DNA of 64,000 bases from Christiangramia sabulilitoris (GCF_007050985.1 NZ_VHSF01000002.1:62001-126000), one strand, 5' to 3'. Counted from the first letter of the stretch, positions 8,690 to 17,892 are shown. Numbers and translations are program-made. The notes: generated by a model not told the origin, from the letters alone.

Positions 8690-9665
8690 TTGCTTTTTGT
8701 TTTATTTCCTGTAACAGGCAGGATTGATTAATGTTTTCAAGATATTCTTGTTGTCGTAATTTTTCGCTTCCAATAACTTCTCTGAAATATTCCAGCATAT
8801 TGATAAAATGATTGGCTGGTTTCAGTTCAATATTCTTCACTCCATTCTCTTTTGTTTCAAGAATTATAGACGGTGTAACATTTTCACCTGCTGTAAATAT
8901 TCTGTTGGTATAAATTCTTCCTTCCGAACCTAAAATTTCCACATTACACTGGTAATAGTTATCAAAACCAAAATTTATCTGTGATCGCAAATTGCCTTTA
9001 CTTTGTTTTAACGTCGCTCCTCCCCAAATATCTACTTCAAAACCATTATTTGAATTAAGACTGGCATCTGCTACAACAATTTCTTTTCCAAGAATAATCT
9101 GAGAGATCTTAACCGGATAAGCCGCTGCATCCAGCAATGCACCTCCTCCAAGTTCTTTTTTATACCGAATGTTATTTTTATCTGGAAAAGGAGGAAAACA
9201 GAAGCTACTTCTTAAATACCGAAGCTCTCCAATTGCTTTATTTGACAAAAGTTCCAGAATATATTTCAATTGGGGATGGAACCTGAATTGAAAATTCTCA
9301 ACTAGAGCTAAATCTTTATTCTCTGCTATATTATTTAATTCAATTACTTCAGAATGTGAACATGCAAGTGATTTTTCTACTAAAACATGAATACCCTTAT
9401 CCAAAGCTTGTTTTACCCATTGAAAATGAAGAGAATTTGGTAAAGGAATATATATTGCATCCACAAATTCTTTGTCAATTAGATTTTCATAACCTTCAAC
9501 AAGTCTATAATCATCATTTAATGATGATTTTTCAATGCTTCTAGTGGCTAATCCATAAAGCATGAATACATCAGGCAGAGCCTTAATAGCCGGGATTACT
9601 GATCTAGTTGCTATGTTAGCACTACCCAGAACTCCTATTCTAATTTTATTCGATTGTTTCTTCAT
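8682..9665 (-). CDS. Gfo/Idh/MocA-family oxidoreductase, probable dTDP-sugar C3-ketoreductase
   Basis: A 327-residue NAD(P)-dependent oxidoreductase. The Rossmann loop is GVLGSANIA (residues 11-19). The catalytic lysine is Lys98 in VLVEKSLA (the usual EKP is EKS here), and the second catalytic residue is Tyr183 in GGGALLDAAAYPV. This Lys/Tyr arrangement is that of the C3-ketoreductases (KijD10/SpnN type), which reduce the 3-keto group made by a 2,3-dehydratase. It overlaps the dehydratase gene by 20 bp and the aminotransferase gene by 8 bp, so it very likely works between them. The Pro-to-Ser change next to the lysine is unusual. Confidence 0.83.
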   Translation of the reverse strand: MKKQSNKIRIGVLGSANIATRSVIPAIKALPDVFMLYGLATRSIEKSSLNDDYRLVEGYENLIDKEFVDAIYIPLPNSLHFQWVKQALDKGIHVLVEKSLACSHSEVIELNNIAENKDLALVENFQFRFHPQLKYILELLSNKAIGELRYLRSSFCFPPFPDKNNIRYKKELGGGALLDAAAYPVKISQIILGKEIVVADASLNSNNGFEVDIWGGATLKQSKGNLRSQINFGFDNYYQCNVEILGSEGRIYTNRIFTAGENVTPSIILETKENGVKNIELKPANHFINMLEYFREVIGSEKLRQQEYLENINQSCLLQEIKQKANE

Positions 9666-11088
9666 AAGCCAGTTTAAAGGATAAAGCAGATAAAAGACTT
9701 CTTGCCTGAATATTTAAATAATTATTATGTTTTAAGAACATTTGAAGTTGATTATAGCTCATCCAAATATAATTTTCAGGAAGATTTATAGGAATCTCAT
9801 CCTCATCAAAAATTATCATGCTCCTATTTTGTTCTTTATAAAACCTTCCTCCCTCTTCGGACTGAAAAGTATCAAATATTAATTTTCCCTTGTCTGTATT
9901 TAAAATGTATTTTAGATAAGGCAATCCTTCAATAGAAGAATCAGTTCTATAATTATCTGTCAAACACTGAACCGTCGGGGCTAGCTCTATTATATCAAAA
10001 TTTCCACACTCTAACTTAGCTTGCATAATAAAATGCAAGACACCATTTATATTCTTACAAATTAAAGCACATAATCCTTCTTGCACAGGTTTCACCATAG
10101 GTTGAGACCAGTTTACAACCTCCCTATTATCTATTACGATATCTGCAGCTATTATCTCAAAATATTTATTGTCAATATGATAGATATTTCTATCAGTGAT
10201 AATCCAATTTTCCAGTGAGTGAAGTGGTTTTTTACAAACATCTAGTTCCCACTTACATTTTTGATACGTAATAAATTTAATTATATCATCCAAAGAGTTT
10301 ACATTTTCAGAATCATATGCACAAGATTCGAGTAAACCTTCATTAAAATTACTAGAGGAAAAACCAGGAAAAGTGTGACGGAACTGATCAAGATTTATCT
10401 TGGAAGATTCAAATAAGGGAATACCTGAAACGACCGTTCGAGTATCCATATTCACAACATTATCAAACCTCATAAGCTCTTTTATTTGAGACAGGGTGAG
10501 CCAAATGAAATTATCCAATATTTCCAATTCTTCGTCAATCTTTATTATGATGTTTCGGTTTCTCTTTTTTAAAAACCTGGCACCCTGCTCCGATTGCAAC
10601 TGGTCTATGAGTATTTGTTCCTTTTTTACGTTTTGAAAATAATTCAAATAGGCAGGAGCATTCCCTTTATGAACTTTAGAGTAATTACTTTTTGTTGCCT
10701 GGAGAGTTGGAGAGAGTTGAACGAAATTTATATTGCCCGGCTCTATTTTTGCCTGCACTAAAAAATGAAGAACCCCGTCAAACTCTTTTGTAATAAATCC
10801 CAGATAGCCTATTTCAGGCTGATTGATTATTGGCTGTTCCCAGTCAGTAATTTCTCCATAATTAGTAGATATCCGGATACCATCAATTGAAAAAAATTTT
10901 CCTGAATTGTGCATTAATGAATTTTGACTAAAATCCCAGTCTTTAAGACTGGAAAATGGAACTTCATTAATATCTACATTCACTTTTCTGTTTTGCTCCT
11001 TAATCCATTTCAACGCATAGGAAGTAGAATGAACAGCTTTATTCCCTAAAAGACTTTTGGTAAAAAGATTTATTAAATAATTATTCAT
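9646..11088 (-). CDS. EvaA-type dTDP-4-keto-6-deoxyglucose 2,3-dehydratase
   Basis: A 480-residue protein built from two homologous halves of about 220 residues. Each half has a W..P....P..G.(L/A) segment, then GVLHF(L/I)(V/M)QAK(I/L)E.GN and L(S/A)PT(L/V)Q, with (S/Q)EQGARF/(S)EEGGRFYK before the end. This duplicated architecture is the NDP-hexose 2,3-dehydratase family (EvaA, SpnO, TylX3). These enzymes remove the C2 hydroxyl from dTDP-4-keto-6-deoxyglucose to give a 3,4-diketo-2,6-dideoxy sugar. The family is best known from actinomycete antibiotic clusters, and here it sits inside a surface-polysaccharide operon. It follows rmlA by 35 bp. Full length, no signal peptide. Confidence 0.87.
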   Translation of the reverse strand: MNNYLINLFTKSLLGNKAVHSTSYALKWIKEQNRKVNVDINEVPFSSLKDWDFSQNSLMHNSGKFFSIDGIRISTNYGEITDWEQPIINQPEIGYLGFITKEFDGVLHFLVQAKIEPGNINFVQLSPTLQATKSNYSKVHKGNAPAYLNYFQNVKKEQILIDQLQSEQGARFLKKRNRNIIIKIDEELEILDNFIWLTLSQIKELMRFDNVVNMDTRTVVSGIPLFESSKINLDQFRHTFPGFSSSNFNEGLLESCAYDSENVNSLDDIIKFITYQKCKWELDVCKKPLHSLENWIITDRNIYHIDNKYFEIIAADIVIDNREVVNWSQPMVKPVQEGLCALICKNINGVLHFIMQAKLECGNFDIIELAPTVQCLTDNYRTDSSIEGLPYLKYILNTDKGKLIFDTFQSEEGGRFYKEQNRSMIIFDEDEIPINLPENYIWMSYNQLQMFLKHNNYLNIQARSLLSALSFKLAYEETIE

Positions 11089-11123
11089 ATTGATTCTCCT
11101 AAAATTTCTACTGGCTTTTTACC

Positions 11124-11993
11124 TCAATAAATAATTTCTACAATTTCTTTCAGATAATTTCCGTATTTAGATTTCCCATATCGTTTCGAAAGTTTTTTAA
11201 CTCTTTCCTTATCGATAAAATTACTTAGATAAGCAACTTCCTCAATACATCCAATCATAGTACTCTGTCTATTTTGTAAGACTCGAATAAATTCTGTAGC
11301 ATCATCTAAGGATTCAACTGTTCCAGTATCAAACCAACTCATCCCCCTGGTCATTACCCCAACTTCTAACATTCCATCATCCAAGTACATCTTATTAATT
11401 GTTGATATCTCTTTTTCCCCCCTATCAGATGGCTTTACTTCTTTGGCATATTGGACTACTTTATTATCATAAAAATATAATCCTGGAATAGCAAATTTTG
11501 ATTTTGGTTTTGAAGGTTTCTCTTCTATACTTTTTACTTTCCTTGCTTCGTCAAATTCTACAACACCATAACGCTCCGGATCTTTAACCGTATAAGCAAA
11601 AATTGATGCCCCTGTAATATCAGTTTTACTCCGCAATAAATTAACAAGACCATTGCCATAAAAAATATTATCCCCTAAAACCAATGCAACTTTATCCCGA
11701 CCTATAAAATCTTCACCAATAATAAAAGCCTCAGCGAGGCCATTAGGCTTATGTTGTACAGCATATTGAAAATTACACCCAAGTTCACTGCCATCTCCTA
11801 AAAGTTTTTTAAAAGCTTCCTGATCATGAGGAGTTGTAATAAATAATATATCCTTTATTCCGGCTAGCATCAATACCGAAAGTGGATAATAGATCATAGG
11901 CTTATCGTATACTGGCAACAATTGTTTACTTACAGCAATTGTAATTGGATACAACCTCGTTCCACTTCCTCCAGCTAATATAATTCCTTTCAT
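11124..11993 (-). CDS. rmlA: Glucose-1-phosphate thymidylyltransferase
   Basis: Makes dTDP-glucose from dTTP and glucose-1-phosphate, the first step of the dTDP-deoxysugar branch. The pyrophosphorylase signature MKGIILAGGSGTRLYPIT starts at the ATG ending at 11993, giving 289 residues, the normal family length. Other family blocks: VSKQLLPVYDKPMIYYPLS, LVLGDNIFYG, GVVEFD and EEKPSKPKS. An in-frame extension of 20 residues to 12053 exists, but it runs inside the end of rmlB and lacks family similarity; the chosen ATG forms a 4-bp ATGA overlap with the rmlB stop. No rmlC or rmlD follows, so this operon does not make rhamnose. Confidence 0.95.
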   Translation of the reverse strand: MKGIILAGGSGTRLYPITIAVSKQLLPVYDKPMIYYPLSVLMLAGIKDILFITTPHDQEAFKKLLGDGSELGCNFQYAVQHKPNGLAEAFIIGEDFIGRDKVALVLGDNIFYGNGLVNLLRSKTDITGASIFAYTVKDPERYGVVEFDEARKVKSIEEKPSKPKSKFAIPGLYFYDNKVVQYAKEVKPSDRGEKEISTINKMYLDDGMLEVGVMTRGMSWFDTGTVESLDDATEFIRVLQNRQSTMIGCIEEVAYLSNFIDKERVKKLSKRYGKSKYGNYLKEIVEIIY

Positions 11994-13036
11994 GACTTGT
12001 ATTGTTTTATATAGTAATCTTGGTATTGTCCAGAAGTGACATTTCTCAGCCACTCCTCATTAATAAGATACCAATCGATTGTTTTTTCCAAACCTTCTTC
12101 AAAAGTTACCGAAGGTTTCCACCCCAACCCTTTATTAATTTTATTTGCATTGATCGCATATCTTTTATCATGGCCAGGCCTATCCTTTACATAAGTTATC
12201 AAATCTGCAGAAGTGCCTGGTAATCTGTCTAGTTTCTGATCCATCAATTTGCATAATAGTTTGATCAGGTCGATATTTTTCCACTCATTAAAACCTCCAA
12301 TATTATATGTCTCCTTAATTCCACCATTGTGAAAAGTTAAGTCTATTGCCCTTGCATGATCTATAACATAAAGCCAATCCCGCGTGTAATTTCCATCTCC
12401 ATACACAGGCAATGATTTTTTTTGAACAATGTTGTTTATAAATAAAGGAATTAATTTTTCAGGAAACTGATTTGGCCCATAGTTATTTGAACAATTAGAT
12501 ATTATATAGGGAATACCATAAGTTTCTCCGTAAGCTCTAACAAAATGATCTGAGCTAGCTTTAGAAGCCGAATACGGCGAGTTCGGATCGTATGCAGTCT
12601 CTTCCACAAATAGACCGGACTCACCTAAAGATCCAAATACCTCATCTGTGCTAATATGATAGAATAATTTCCCATTATAATTGCCACTCCATGTTTTATT
12701 AAAAGCATTCAGTAAATTTAATGTTCCAATTATATTAGTTTTAACAAAGGCTAATGGATCTTTTATTGACCTATCTACATGAGACTCAGCCGCTAAATGA
12801 ATGACTCTTTCAAATTTATGCAAGTTGAATAAATCTTCAATTACAACAGCATCATTAATATCCGCTTTCAAGAAATGATAATTTGGTAAGTTCTCGATAT
12901 CCCTCAAATTCTCAAGGTTACCAGCGTAAGTCAATGCATCAAGATTATATATTTCATATTCTGGATATTTATTCACAAATAACCTCACCACGTGAGACCC
13001 GATAAAACCCGCACCACCAGTAATTAAAATTTTCAT
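11990..13036 (-). CDS. rmlB: dTDP-glucose 4,6-dehydratase
   Basis: A 348-residue short-chain dehydratase that turns dTDP-glucose into dTDP-4-keto-6-deoxyglucose, the branch-point substrate for the following genes. Seen: NAD-binding GGAGFIGS near the N-terminus, HLAAESHVDRS, STDEVFGSLGE containing the Asp-Glu catalytic pair, and YSASKASSDHFVRAYGETY containing the Tyr-x3-Lys pair. Full length. It lies 11 bp after the UDP-glucose dehydrogenase gene and overlaps rmlA by 4 bp. From here towards base 1 the DNA becomes visibly more AT-rich. Confidence 0.96.
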   Translation of the reverse strand: MKILITGGAGFIGSHVVRLFVNKYPEYEIYNLDALTYAGNLENLRDIENLPNYHFLKADINDAVVIEDLFNLHKFERVIHLAAESHVDRSIKDPLAFVKTNIIGTLNLLNAFNKTWSGNYNGKLFYHISTDEVFGSLGESGLFVEETAYDPNSPYSASKASSDHFVRAYGETYGIPYIISNCSNNYGPNQFPEKLIPLFINNIVQKKSLPVYGDGNYTRDWLYVIDHARAIDLTFHNGGIKETYNIGGFNEWKNIDLIKLLCKLMDQKLDRLPGTSADLITYVKDRPGHDKRYAINANKINKGLGWKPSVTFEEGLEKTIDWYLINEEWLRNVTSGQYQDYYIKQYKS

Positions 13037-13047
13037 TTTTCTTTAAT

Positions 13048-14442
13048 TTAACTTCCTATCGCATAAAATTCAAAACCGATCTCTTCCTTGGTCTTTCTTT
13101 CCAGTAACCTACGACCATCGAAAAGGAAAGCAGGTTTTAACATATCATCATATATCTTTTTCCAATTCAGCTCCTTAAACTCATCCCATTCGGTAAGAAC
13201 CGCCACGGCATGAGCATCTTTGGCTGCCTCATAGGAAGTTTTCACCACTTTTACCCGAGATCGGTTTTCCTCTGAAGACCGGCTATTCAAATAATCCAGA
13301 TCTGCATAGATCTGTTCGGCTTTTACCTTAGGGTCATAAACCACGATCTCAGCTTGTTCGTTTAAAAGGTAATCGGCTACATAAATCGCAGCAGACTCCC
13401 TGGTATCGTTAGTATCCTTTTTAAAAGCCCAACCTAATAATGCGATCTTCTTACCTGATACTGTATTGAATAAGGTCTGAACCATTTTTGCGGCAAACCT
13501 TCTCTTTTGATGATCATTCATGATTATTACCTGTTCCCAATAATCTGCAACTTCATTAAGGCCAAAAGATTTCGCGATATAAACCAGGTTTAAAATATCC
13601 TTCTGAAAACATGAACCACCAAAGCCTACAGATGATTTAAGAAATTTGGAGCCAATACGGGAATCCATACCCACGGCTCTTGCCACTTCATTTACATCTG
13701 CCCCGGTTTTCTCACATAACTCACTCATTGCATTGATGCTAGAAACTCGCTGAGCCAAAAATGCATTTGCGGTTAATTTGGAAAGTTCTGAAGACCATAC
13801 ATTCGTAGTCAAAATCTGATCTTTAGGAACCCAATGGGCATATACATCAACTAAGGCCTGGACAGCTTCACTTCCTTTTTCAGTCTCTATATCTCCACCT
13901 ATCAAAACCCTATCCGGATTCATCAGGTCATTTACAGCTGTTCCTTCAGCCAGAAATTCGGGATTAGACAAGATCTGATAATTGACTCCATTACCAGTAT
14001 TATCAAGAATATTCTTTAAAGCCTCTGCAGTTCTTACAGGTAGTGTCGATTTTTCAACAACAATCTTATCTGAAGTTGAAACCCTGGCAATCTGCCGGGC
14101 ACATAATTCTATAAATTTAAGGTCTGCTGCCATCCCCTTTCCAATCCCATAGGTCTTGGTAGGTGTATTTACAGAAATAAAGATCATATCCGCTTTATCT
14201 ATCGCAGAATCCACATCTGTAGAAAAGAATAAATTACGATCTCTGGCTTCGGATACTATTTCAGACAATCCTGGTTCGTAAATTGGTATATTTTCAACAT
14301 CCTTATCGTTCCAGGCAGCAATCCTGGATTCATTAATATCCACGACGGTAACATTGATCTCTGGACATTTTTGAGCTATAACAGCCATGGTTGGCCCTCC
14401 AACATATCCTGCACCTATACAACAAATATTTTTAATTTTCAT
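13048..14442 (-). CDS. ugd: UDP-glucose 6-dehydrogenase, animal-type
   Basis: A 464-residue NAD-dependent dehydrogenase that oxidises UDP-glucose twice to UDP-glucuronate. Rossmann start [12 protein letters not shown]; thiohemiacetal-forming Cys278 in [27 protein letters not shown] and EKSTLPVR blocks; C-terminal FDGRRLL. The sequence follows the animal UGDH form much more closely than the shorter Gram-negative Ugd form, with [40 protein letters not shown] and [10 protein letters not shown] in common. It stands 6 bp after the UDP-HexNAc dehydrogenase gene. The product is probably a glucuronate donor for this polysaccharide. Confidence 0.94.
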   Translation of the reverse strand: MKIKNICCIGAGYVGGPTMAVIAQKCPEINVTVVDINESRIAAWNDKDVENIPIYEPGLSEIVSEARDRNLFFSTDVDSAIDKADMIFISVNTPTKTYGIGKGMAADLKFIELCARQIARVSTSDKIVVEKSTLPVRTAEALKNILDNTGNGVNYQILSNPEFLAEGTAVNDLMNPDRVLIGGDIETEKGSEAVQALVDVYAHWVPKDQILTTNVWSSELSKLTANAFLAQRVSSINAMSELCEKTGADVNEVARAVGMDSRIGSKFLKSSVGFGGSCFQKDILNLVYIAKSFGLNEVADYWEQVIIMNDHQKRRFAAKMVQTLFNTVSGKKIALLGWAFKKDTNDTRESAAIYVADYLLNEQAEIVVYDPKVKAEQIYADLDYLNSRSSEENRSRVKVVKTSYEAAKDAHAVAVLTEWDEFKELNWKKIYDDMLKPAFLFDGRRLLERKTKEEIGFEFYAIGS

Positions 14443-14448
14443 TCTGAC

Positions 14449-15729
14449 TTATAATTTTCGATCACATTTATTACCCAAAACTCCTTTTACGTCATAGACC
14501 ACAGCTCCATTATTTTTAAAAGCATTAAGATCCAGCTTCATAAATTCCTTATGAGCAACCGTAAGTACGATGGAATCGAATTTATCTTTAGGTAAACTGC
14601 TTATAGTTTCTAATTTATATTCATGCATGACTTCTGCCGGATTTGCAAGAGGATCGTAAATTGTAACATCCACACCATATTCTTTCAGATTTTTTATTAC
14701 ATCCACTACCTTAGTATTGCGTACATCAGGACAGTTTTCCTTGAAAGTTATTCCAAGAACCAGAATTTTTGAACCTTTAACCTTGATATCATTCTGCAAC
14801 ATCAATTTTATCACCTCTGAAGCTACATATTGTCCCATGGAGTCATTCATTCGTCTACCTGCGAGAATAATTTCAGGGTGGTAACCGATTTCCTGGGCCT
14901 TCTGGGCCAGGTAATAAGGATCTACACCTATACAATGTCCTCCAACAAGACCTGGTTTAAATGGTAAAAAATTCCACTTGGTACCTGCCGCTTCCAGAAC
15001 ATCCTGCGTATCAATATCCATCATATTGAAAATCTTTGCAAGTTCATTTACAAAAGCGATATTTATGTCCCGTTGTGAGTTTTCAATGACTTTAGCAGCT
15101 TCTGCTACCTTGATTGTTGGCGCCAGGTGCGTACCTGCAGTAATAACATCGGCATACAGGCTATTTACTTTTTCGCCAATTTCTGGAGTGGATCCTGCAG
15201 TTACCTTTAAAATTTTTTCTACGGTATGTTCTTTATCGCCAGGGTTGATTCTTTCCGGAGAATAACCTACGAAGAAATCCTCATTAAATTTTAATCCGCT
15301 TACTTTTTCCAGCACCGGGACACATTCCTCTTCGGTAACTCCCGGATATACAGTAGATTCATATATTACTATATCACCTTTTTTCAGGACCTTCCCTACT
15401 GTTTCACTTGACTTATAAAGAGGGGTAAGGTTGGGCCGGTTATTTTTATCAACCGGAGTGGGAACTGTAATTACATAATAATTACAATCTTTAATATCTT
15501 CAAGGCTGGTAGTGCAGAATAAACCTAAAGCATTTGAGTCCTGTTCTTTTAAAACAGAGCGTAAAAGATCATCTTCAACCTCTAGGGTAGAATCCTTGCC
15601 ACTCATTAATTCATCTACTCTGGCATCATTAATATCAAATCCGGTTACAGGATATTTGGTAGCGAATAACCTGGCTAGAGGTAATCCTACATAGCCAAGA
15701 CCGATTACTGCAATTTTATTATTAGTCAT
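14449..15729 (-). CDS. UDP-N-acetyl-hexosamine 6-dehydrogenase (TviB/WbpO/WbpA type)
   Basis: A 426-residue nucleotide-sugar dehydrogenase. NAD-binding [14 protein letters not shown] at the N-terminus; [26 protein letters not shown]; catalytic Cys in [36 protein letters not shown]. The [12 protein letters not shown] form separates the UDP-HexNAc enzymes (WbpA, WbpO, TviB) from UDP-glucose dehydrogenases (GGSC/GFGG). Paired with the adjacent TviC/WbpP-like epimerase, the expected product is UDP-N-acetylgalactosaminuronate, or UDP-GlcNAcA if it acts before the epimerase. 15 bp after the epimerase stop. Confidence 0.9.
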   Translation of the reverse strand: MTNNKIAVIGLGYVGLPLARLFATKYPVTGFDINDARVDELMSGKDSTLEVEDDLLRSVLKEQDSNALGLFCTTSLEDIKDCNYYVITVPTPVDKNNRPNLTPLYKSSETVGKVLKKGDIVIYESTVYPGVTEEECVPVLEKVSGLKFNEDFFVGYSPERINPGDKEHTVEKILKVTAGSTPEIGEKVNSLYADVITAGTHLAPTIKVAEAAKVIENSQRDINIAFVNELAKIFNMMDIDTQDVLEAAGTKWNFLPFKPGLVGGHCIGVDPYYLAQKAQEIGYHPEIILAGRRMNDSMGQYVASEVIKLMLQNDIKVKGSKILVLGITFKENCPDVRNTKVVDVIKNLKEYGVDVTIYDPLANPAEVMHEYKLETISSLPKDKFDSIVLTVAHKEFMKLDLNAFKNNGAVVYDVKGVLGNKCDRKL

Positions 15730-15744
15730 CTATTCTAATGTATA

Positions 15745-16746
15745 TTATTTAAGATTATCCCAATACCAGGCAACGGCTTCTTTCAAACCTTCCTTAATTT
15801 TATGGCTTGGTTTGTATCCAAGTAATTTTTCTGCTTTTTCCACAGAAGCTAAAGAATGTGGAATGTCACCAAGTCTGTTTGGTCCGTGTTTGATTTCGAT
15901 ATTTGCAATTTCAGGATCAAATTCCGAAAGGTAATTTTTAAGCAATTGAGTTAGCTCAATTAAATTAGTTCTATCTCCTACGGCAGTATTATATACTTCA
16001 TTTAGCGCATCCGGATTATCACAAGTCAAAGCCAGTAAATTCATTTGCAAAACATTGTCGATATAAGTAAAGTCCCGGGAATATGTACCATCACCATTGA
16101 TAACAGGACTTTGGTGATCCATAAATTGCATGACGAATTTTGGAATGACTGCAGCATACGCGCCATTTGGATCCTGTTTTCTTCCAAAAACATTAAAATA
16201 CCTAAGACCGATTGTGTCTAATCCATATGAACTACTAAATATATCGGCATACAGCTCATTCACATATTTAGTTATAGCATAAGGCGATAACGGTTTACCT
16301 ATATTGTTCTCAACCTTAGGTAAAGATTCCGAATCACCGTAAGTAGAAGAACTGGCAGCATATACAAATCTTTTCACCTCATTATCCCTTGCAGCAACAA
16401 GCATATTTAAAAATCCGGAAACATTTACTTCGTTACTGGTGATAGGGTCCTTTAAAGAACGGGGTACAGAACCCAGAGCAGCCTGATGCAAAACAAAATC
16501 AATGTTTTTGCAGGCATTTGAACATGTTTCAAGATCACGAATATCCCCTTCTACAAACTCAAATCTTGGGTTTTCAATAAATAACTCTAAATTTTTTATG
16601 TGGCCGGTAGAAAGATTATCCAGGCATTTTACTCTAGCCCCCAATTCTAAAAGAGTCTCGCAAAGATTAGAACCTATAAAACCAGCTCCTCCGGTTACCA
16701 GTATATTTGAATTCGATATAATTTCTTTCTGATTTTCAGTAATCAA
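15745..16746 (-). CDS. UDP-N-acetylglucosamine 4-epimerase (TviC/WbpP type)
   Basis: A 333-residue extended short-chain dehydrogenase. NAD loop TGGAGFIGSNLCE at about residues 18-30, YAASSSTYGDS with the catalytic Ser/Thr, and YAITKYVNELYAD with the Tyr-x3-Lys pair. GSVPRSLKDP and LRYFNVFGRKQDPNGAYAAVIPKF are typical of WbpP/TviC epimerases that prefer N-acetylated UDP-hexosamines. First gene of the polysaccharide operon; a promoter-like box lies at 16774-16781, about 28 bp before the ATG. Works with the following dehydrogenase to supply an acidic amino sugar. Confidence 0.9.
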   Translation of the reverse strand: MITENQKEIISNSNILVTGGAGFIGSNLCETLLELGARVKCLDNLSTGHIKNLELFIENPRFEFVEGDIRDLETCSNACKNIDFVLHQAALGSVPRSLKDPITSNEVNVSGFLNMLVAARDNEVKRFVYAASSSTYGDSESLPKVENNIGKPLSPYAITKYVNELYADIFSSSYGLDTIGLRYFNVFGRKQDPNGAYAAVIPKFVMQFMDHQSPVINGDGTYSRDFTYIDNVLQMNLLALTCDNPDALNEVYNTAVGDRTNLIELTQLLKNYLSEFDPEIANIEIKHGPNRLGDIPHSLASVEKAEKLLGYKPSHKIKEGLKEAVAWYWDNLK

Positions 16747-16773
16747 GATCTATTTTTTTACTTTTTCAGTTGG

Positions 16774-16781
16774 CAAATATA
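16774..16781 (-). promoter_or_regulatory. Promoter -7 box for the polysaccharide operon
   Basis: On the minus strand this reads TATATTTG, a perfect match to the Bacteroidota -7 consensus TAnnTTTG. Transcription would start near 16767, about 20 bases before the epimerase ATG. I see no clear TTG-type -33 box at the usual distance. If real, it lets the operon be transcribed independently of the upstream LacI-type gene. Confidence 0.5.
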
Positions 16782-16846
16782 AAATTTCCTATTCTGCTTT
16801 TTAAGATCGTCTTCTTAAAGAATTCCCAAAAACTTTAGGAGTAAGC

Positions 16847-17854
16847 TTAAAACCCAGTCGACTCCAAATGCACCATTGTAGTCGTGATAATCTTTTCTTC
16901 AAACTGACCAGATTCATATTTTCCTTGCAGTCTGTTATTTAAGACCTCAATCGCTGCTACTCCCAGTTCTTTAGGGTGTTGCTCTATATAACTCAAAGAG
17001 GGGGTCAAGTATTCCGCCACCTCCCGGCCAATATAACCTATGAGCTTAAGATCCTGCGGTACTTTAATTCCTTCTTCATAAGCGACACGTGTAGCCAAAA
17101 TAGCACTTTCAAAATCTGTACAGAGTAACGCCTCTATCTTTTGATCAATTACGAGATCTTTTATTTTTCTTTTTAATTCATCGGCTTTAGTACTGGTTGC
17201 CATAGGTAGCATATTTTCTCCCTGCATGGCTTTTTGATAACCTTTTATTCTTAATTGCCCGATTCCTACATGATGAATAGCTGAGGCCAGTCCTATTTTC
17301 TGTAATCCTTTAGCCTTAAAAAAACTGGCGGTATCATAAAAACTTTTTTCGTCATCTACCCCGATCTTATCTGCCGGAAGGTCCAGATTGATCCTGTCAT
17401 AAATTACAACCGGAATATCATAATCCAGCAAAGCGAATAAATGATCGAATTGTTTTTTCTTTTGAGTCTCTTCTGAAATAGCTATCAATACACCGTCTAC
17501 CATTCCTGAAGTTAACATATCACAAATTTGTTTTTCCCGCTCCAGAGATTCGTTGGAAATATAGGTGATAATTTGCTGTTCGTGTTTATGTGCTTCAGCT
17601 TCCATTCCAGAAAGTACTCTAGCAAAGAAACTATTGGAAATATTCGGAATTACCACTCCTATGGTTCCTGTTTTACTTTTTTTGAGATTTACCGCGACCG
17701 GATTGGGCCTGTAATTATGTAATTTAGCCAGCTCCTTCACTCTTTCAGCAGTCTTTGGACTTATTTCGGGACTATCATGAAGGGCCTTCGACACCGTTGA
17801 AACACTTACATTCAAAAGTTTCGCCAGCTCCTTTAAAGTGATCTTGCTTTTCAT
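16847..17854 (-). CDS. LacI-family transcriptional regulator
   Basis: A 335-residue repressor/activator. The N-terminal helix-turn-helix ITLKELAKLLNVSVSTVSKA is followed by the hinge-helix segment RPNPVAVNLKKSKT and then a periplasmic-binding-protein-like effector domain (TIGVVIPNISNSFFARVL onward to residue 330). The ligand is probably a sugar or sugar phosphate but cannot be named. It lies 100 bp upstream of, and on the same strand as, the polysaccharide operon. No sugar-uptake genes are nearby, so a role in controlling the operon is possible but unproven. A candidate operator lies just upstream at 17893-17917. Confidence 0.9.
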   Translation of the reverse strand: MKSKITLKELAKLLNVSVSTVSKALHDSPEISPKTAERVKELAKLHNYRPNPVAVNLKKSKTGTIGVVIPNISNSFFARVLSGMEAEAHKHEQQIITYISNESLEREKQICDMLTSGMVDGVLIAISEETQKKKQFDHLFALLDYDIPVVIYDRINLDLPADKIGVDDEKSFYDTASFFKAKGLQKIGLASAIHHVGIGQLRIKGYQKAMQGENMLPMATSTKADELKRKIKDLVIDQKIEALLCTDFESAILATRVAYEEGIKVPQDLKLIGYIGREVAEYLTPSLSYIEQHPKELGVAAIEVLNNRLQGKYESGQFEEKIITTTMVHLESTGF

Positions 17855-17892
17855 AGAGAAATTTAATTTTTATCAGCCTGAAAATACTCAAA

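Noticed and set aside
11994-12053. 20-residue N-terminal extension of RmlA
   Set aside because: It lies inside the end of rmlB. The family starts at MKGIILAGG, and that ATG makes the typical 4-bp overlap.
1-16746. Rhamnose (dTDP-L-Rha) pathway
   Set aside because: rmlA and rmlB are present but rmlC and rmlD are not; the following genes define another deoxysugar branch.
16800-16830. Terminator between the LacI-type gene and the polysaccharide operon
   Set aside because: Only a weak 6-bp AT stem (TTTAAG/CTTAAA) without a T-run; not convincing.
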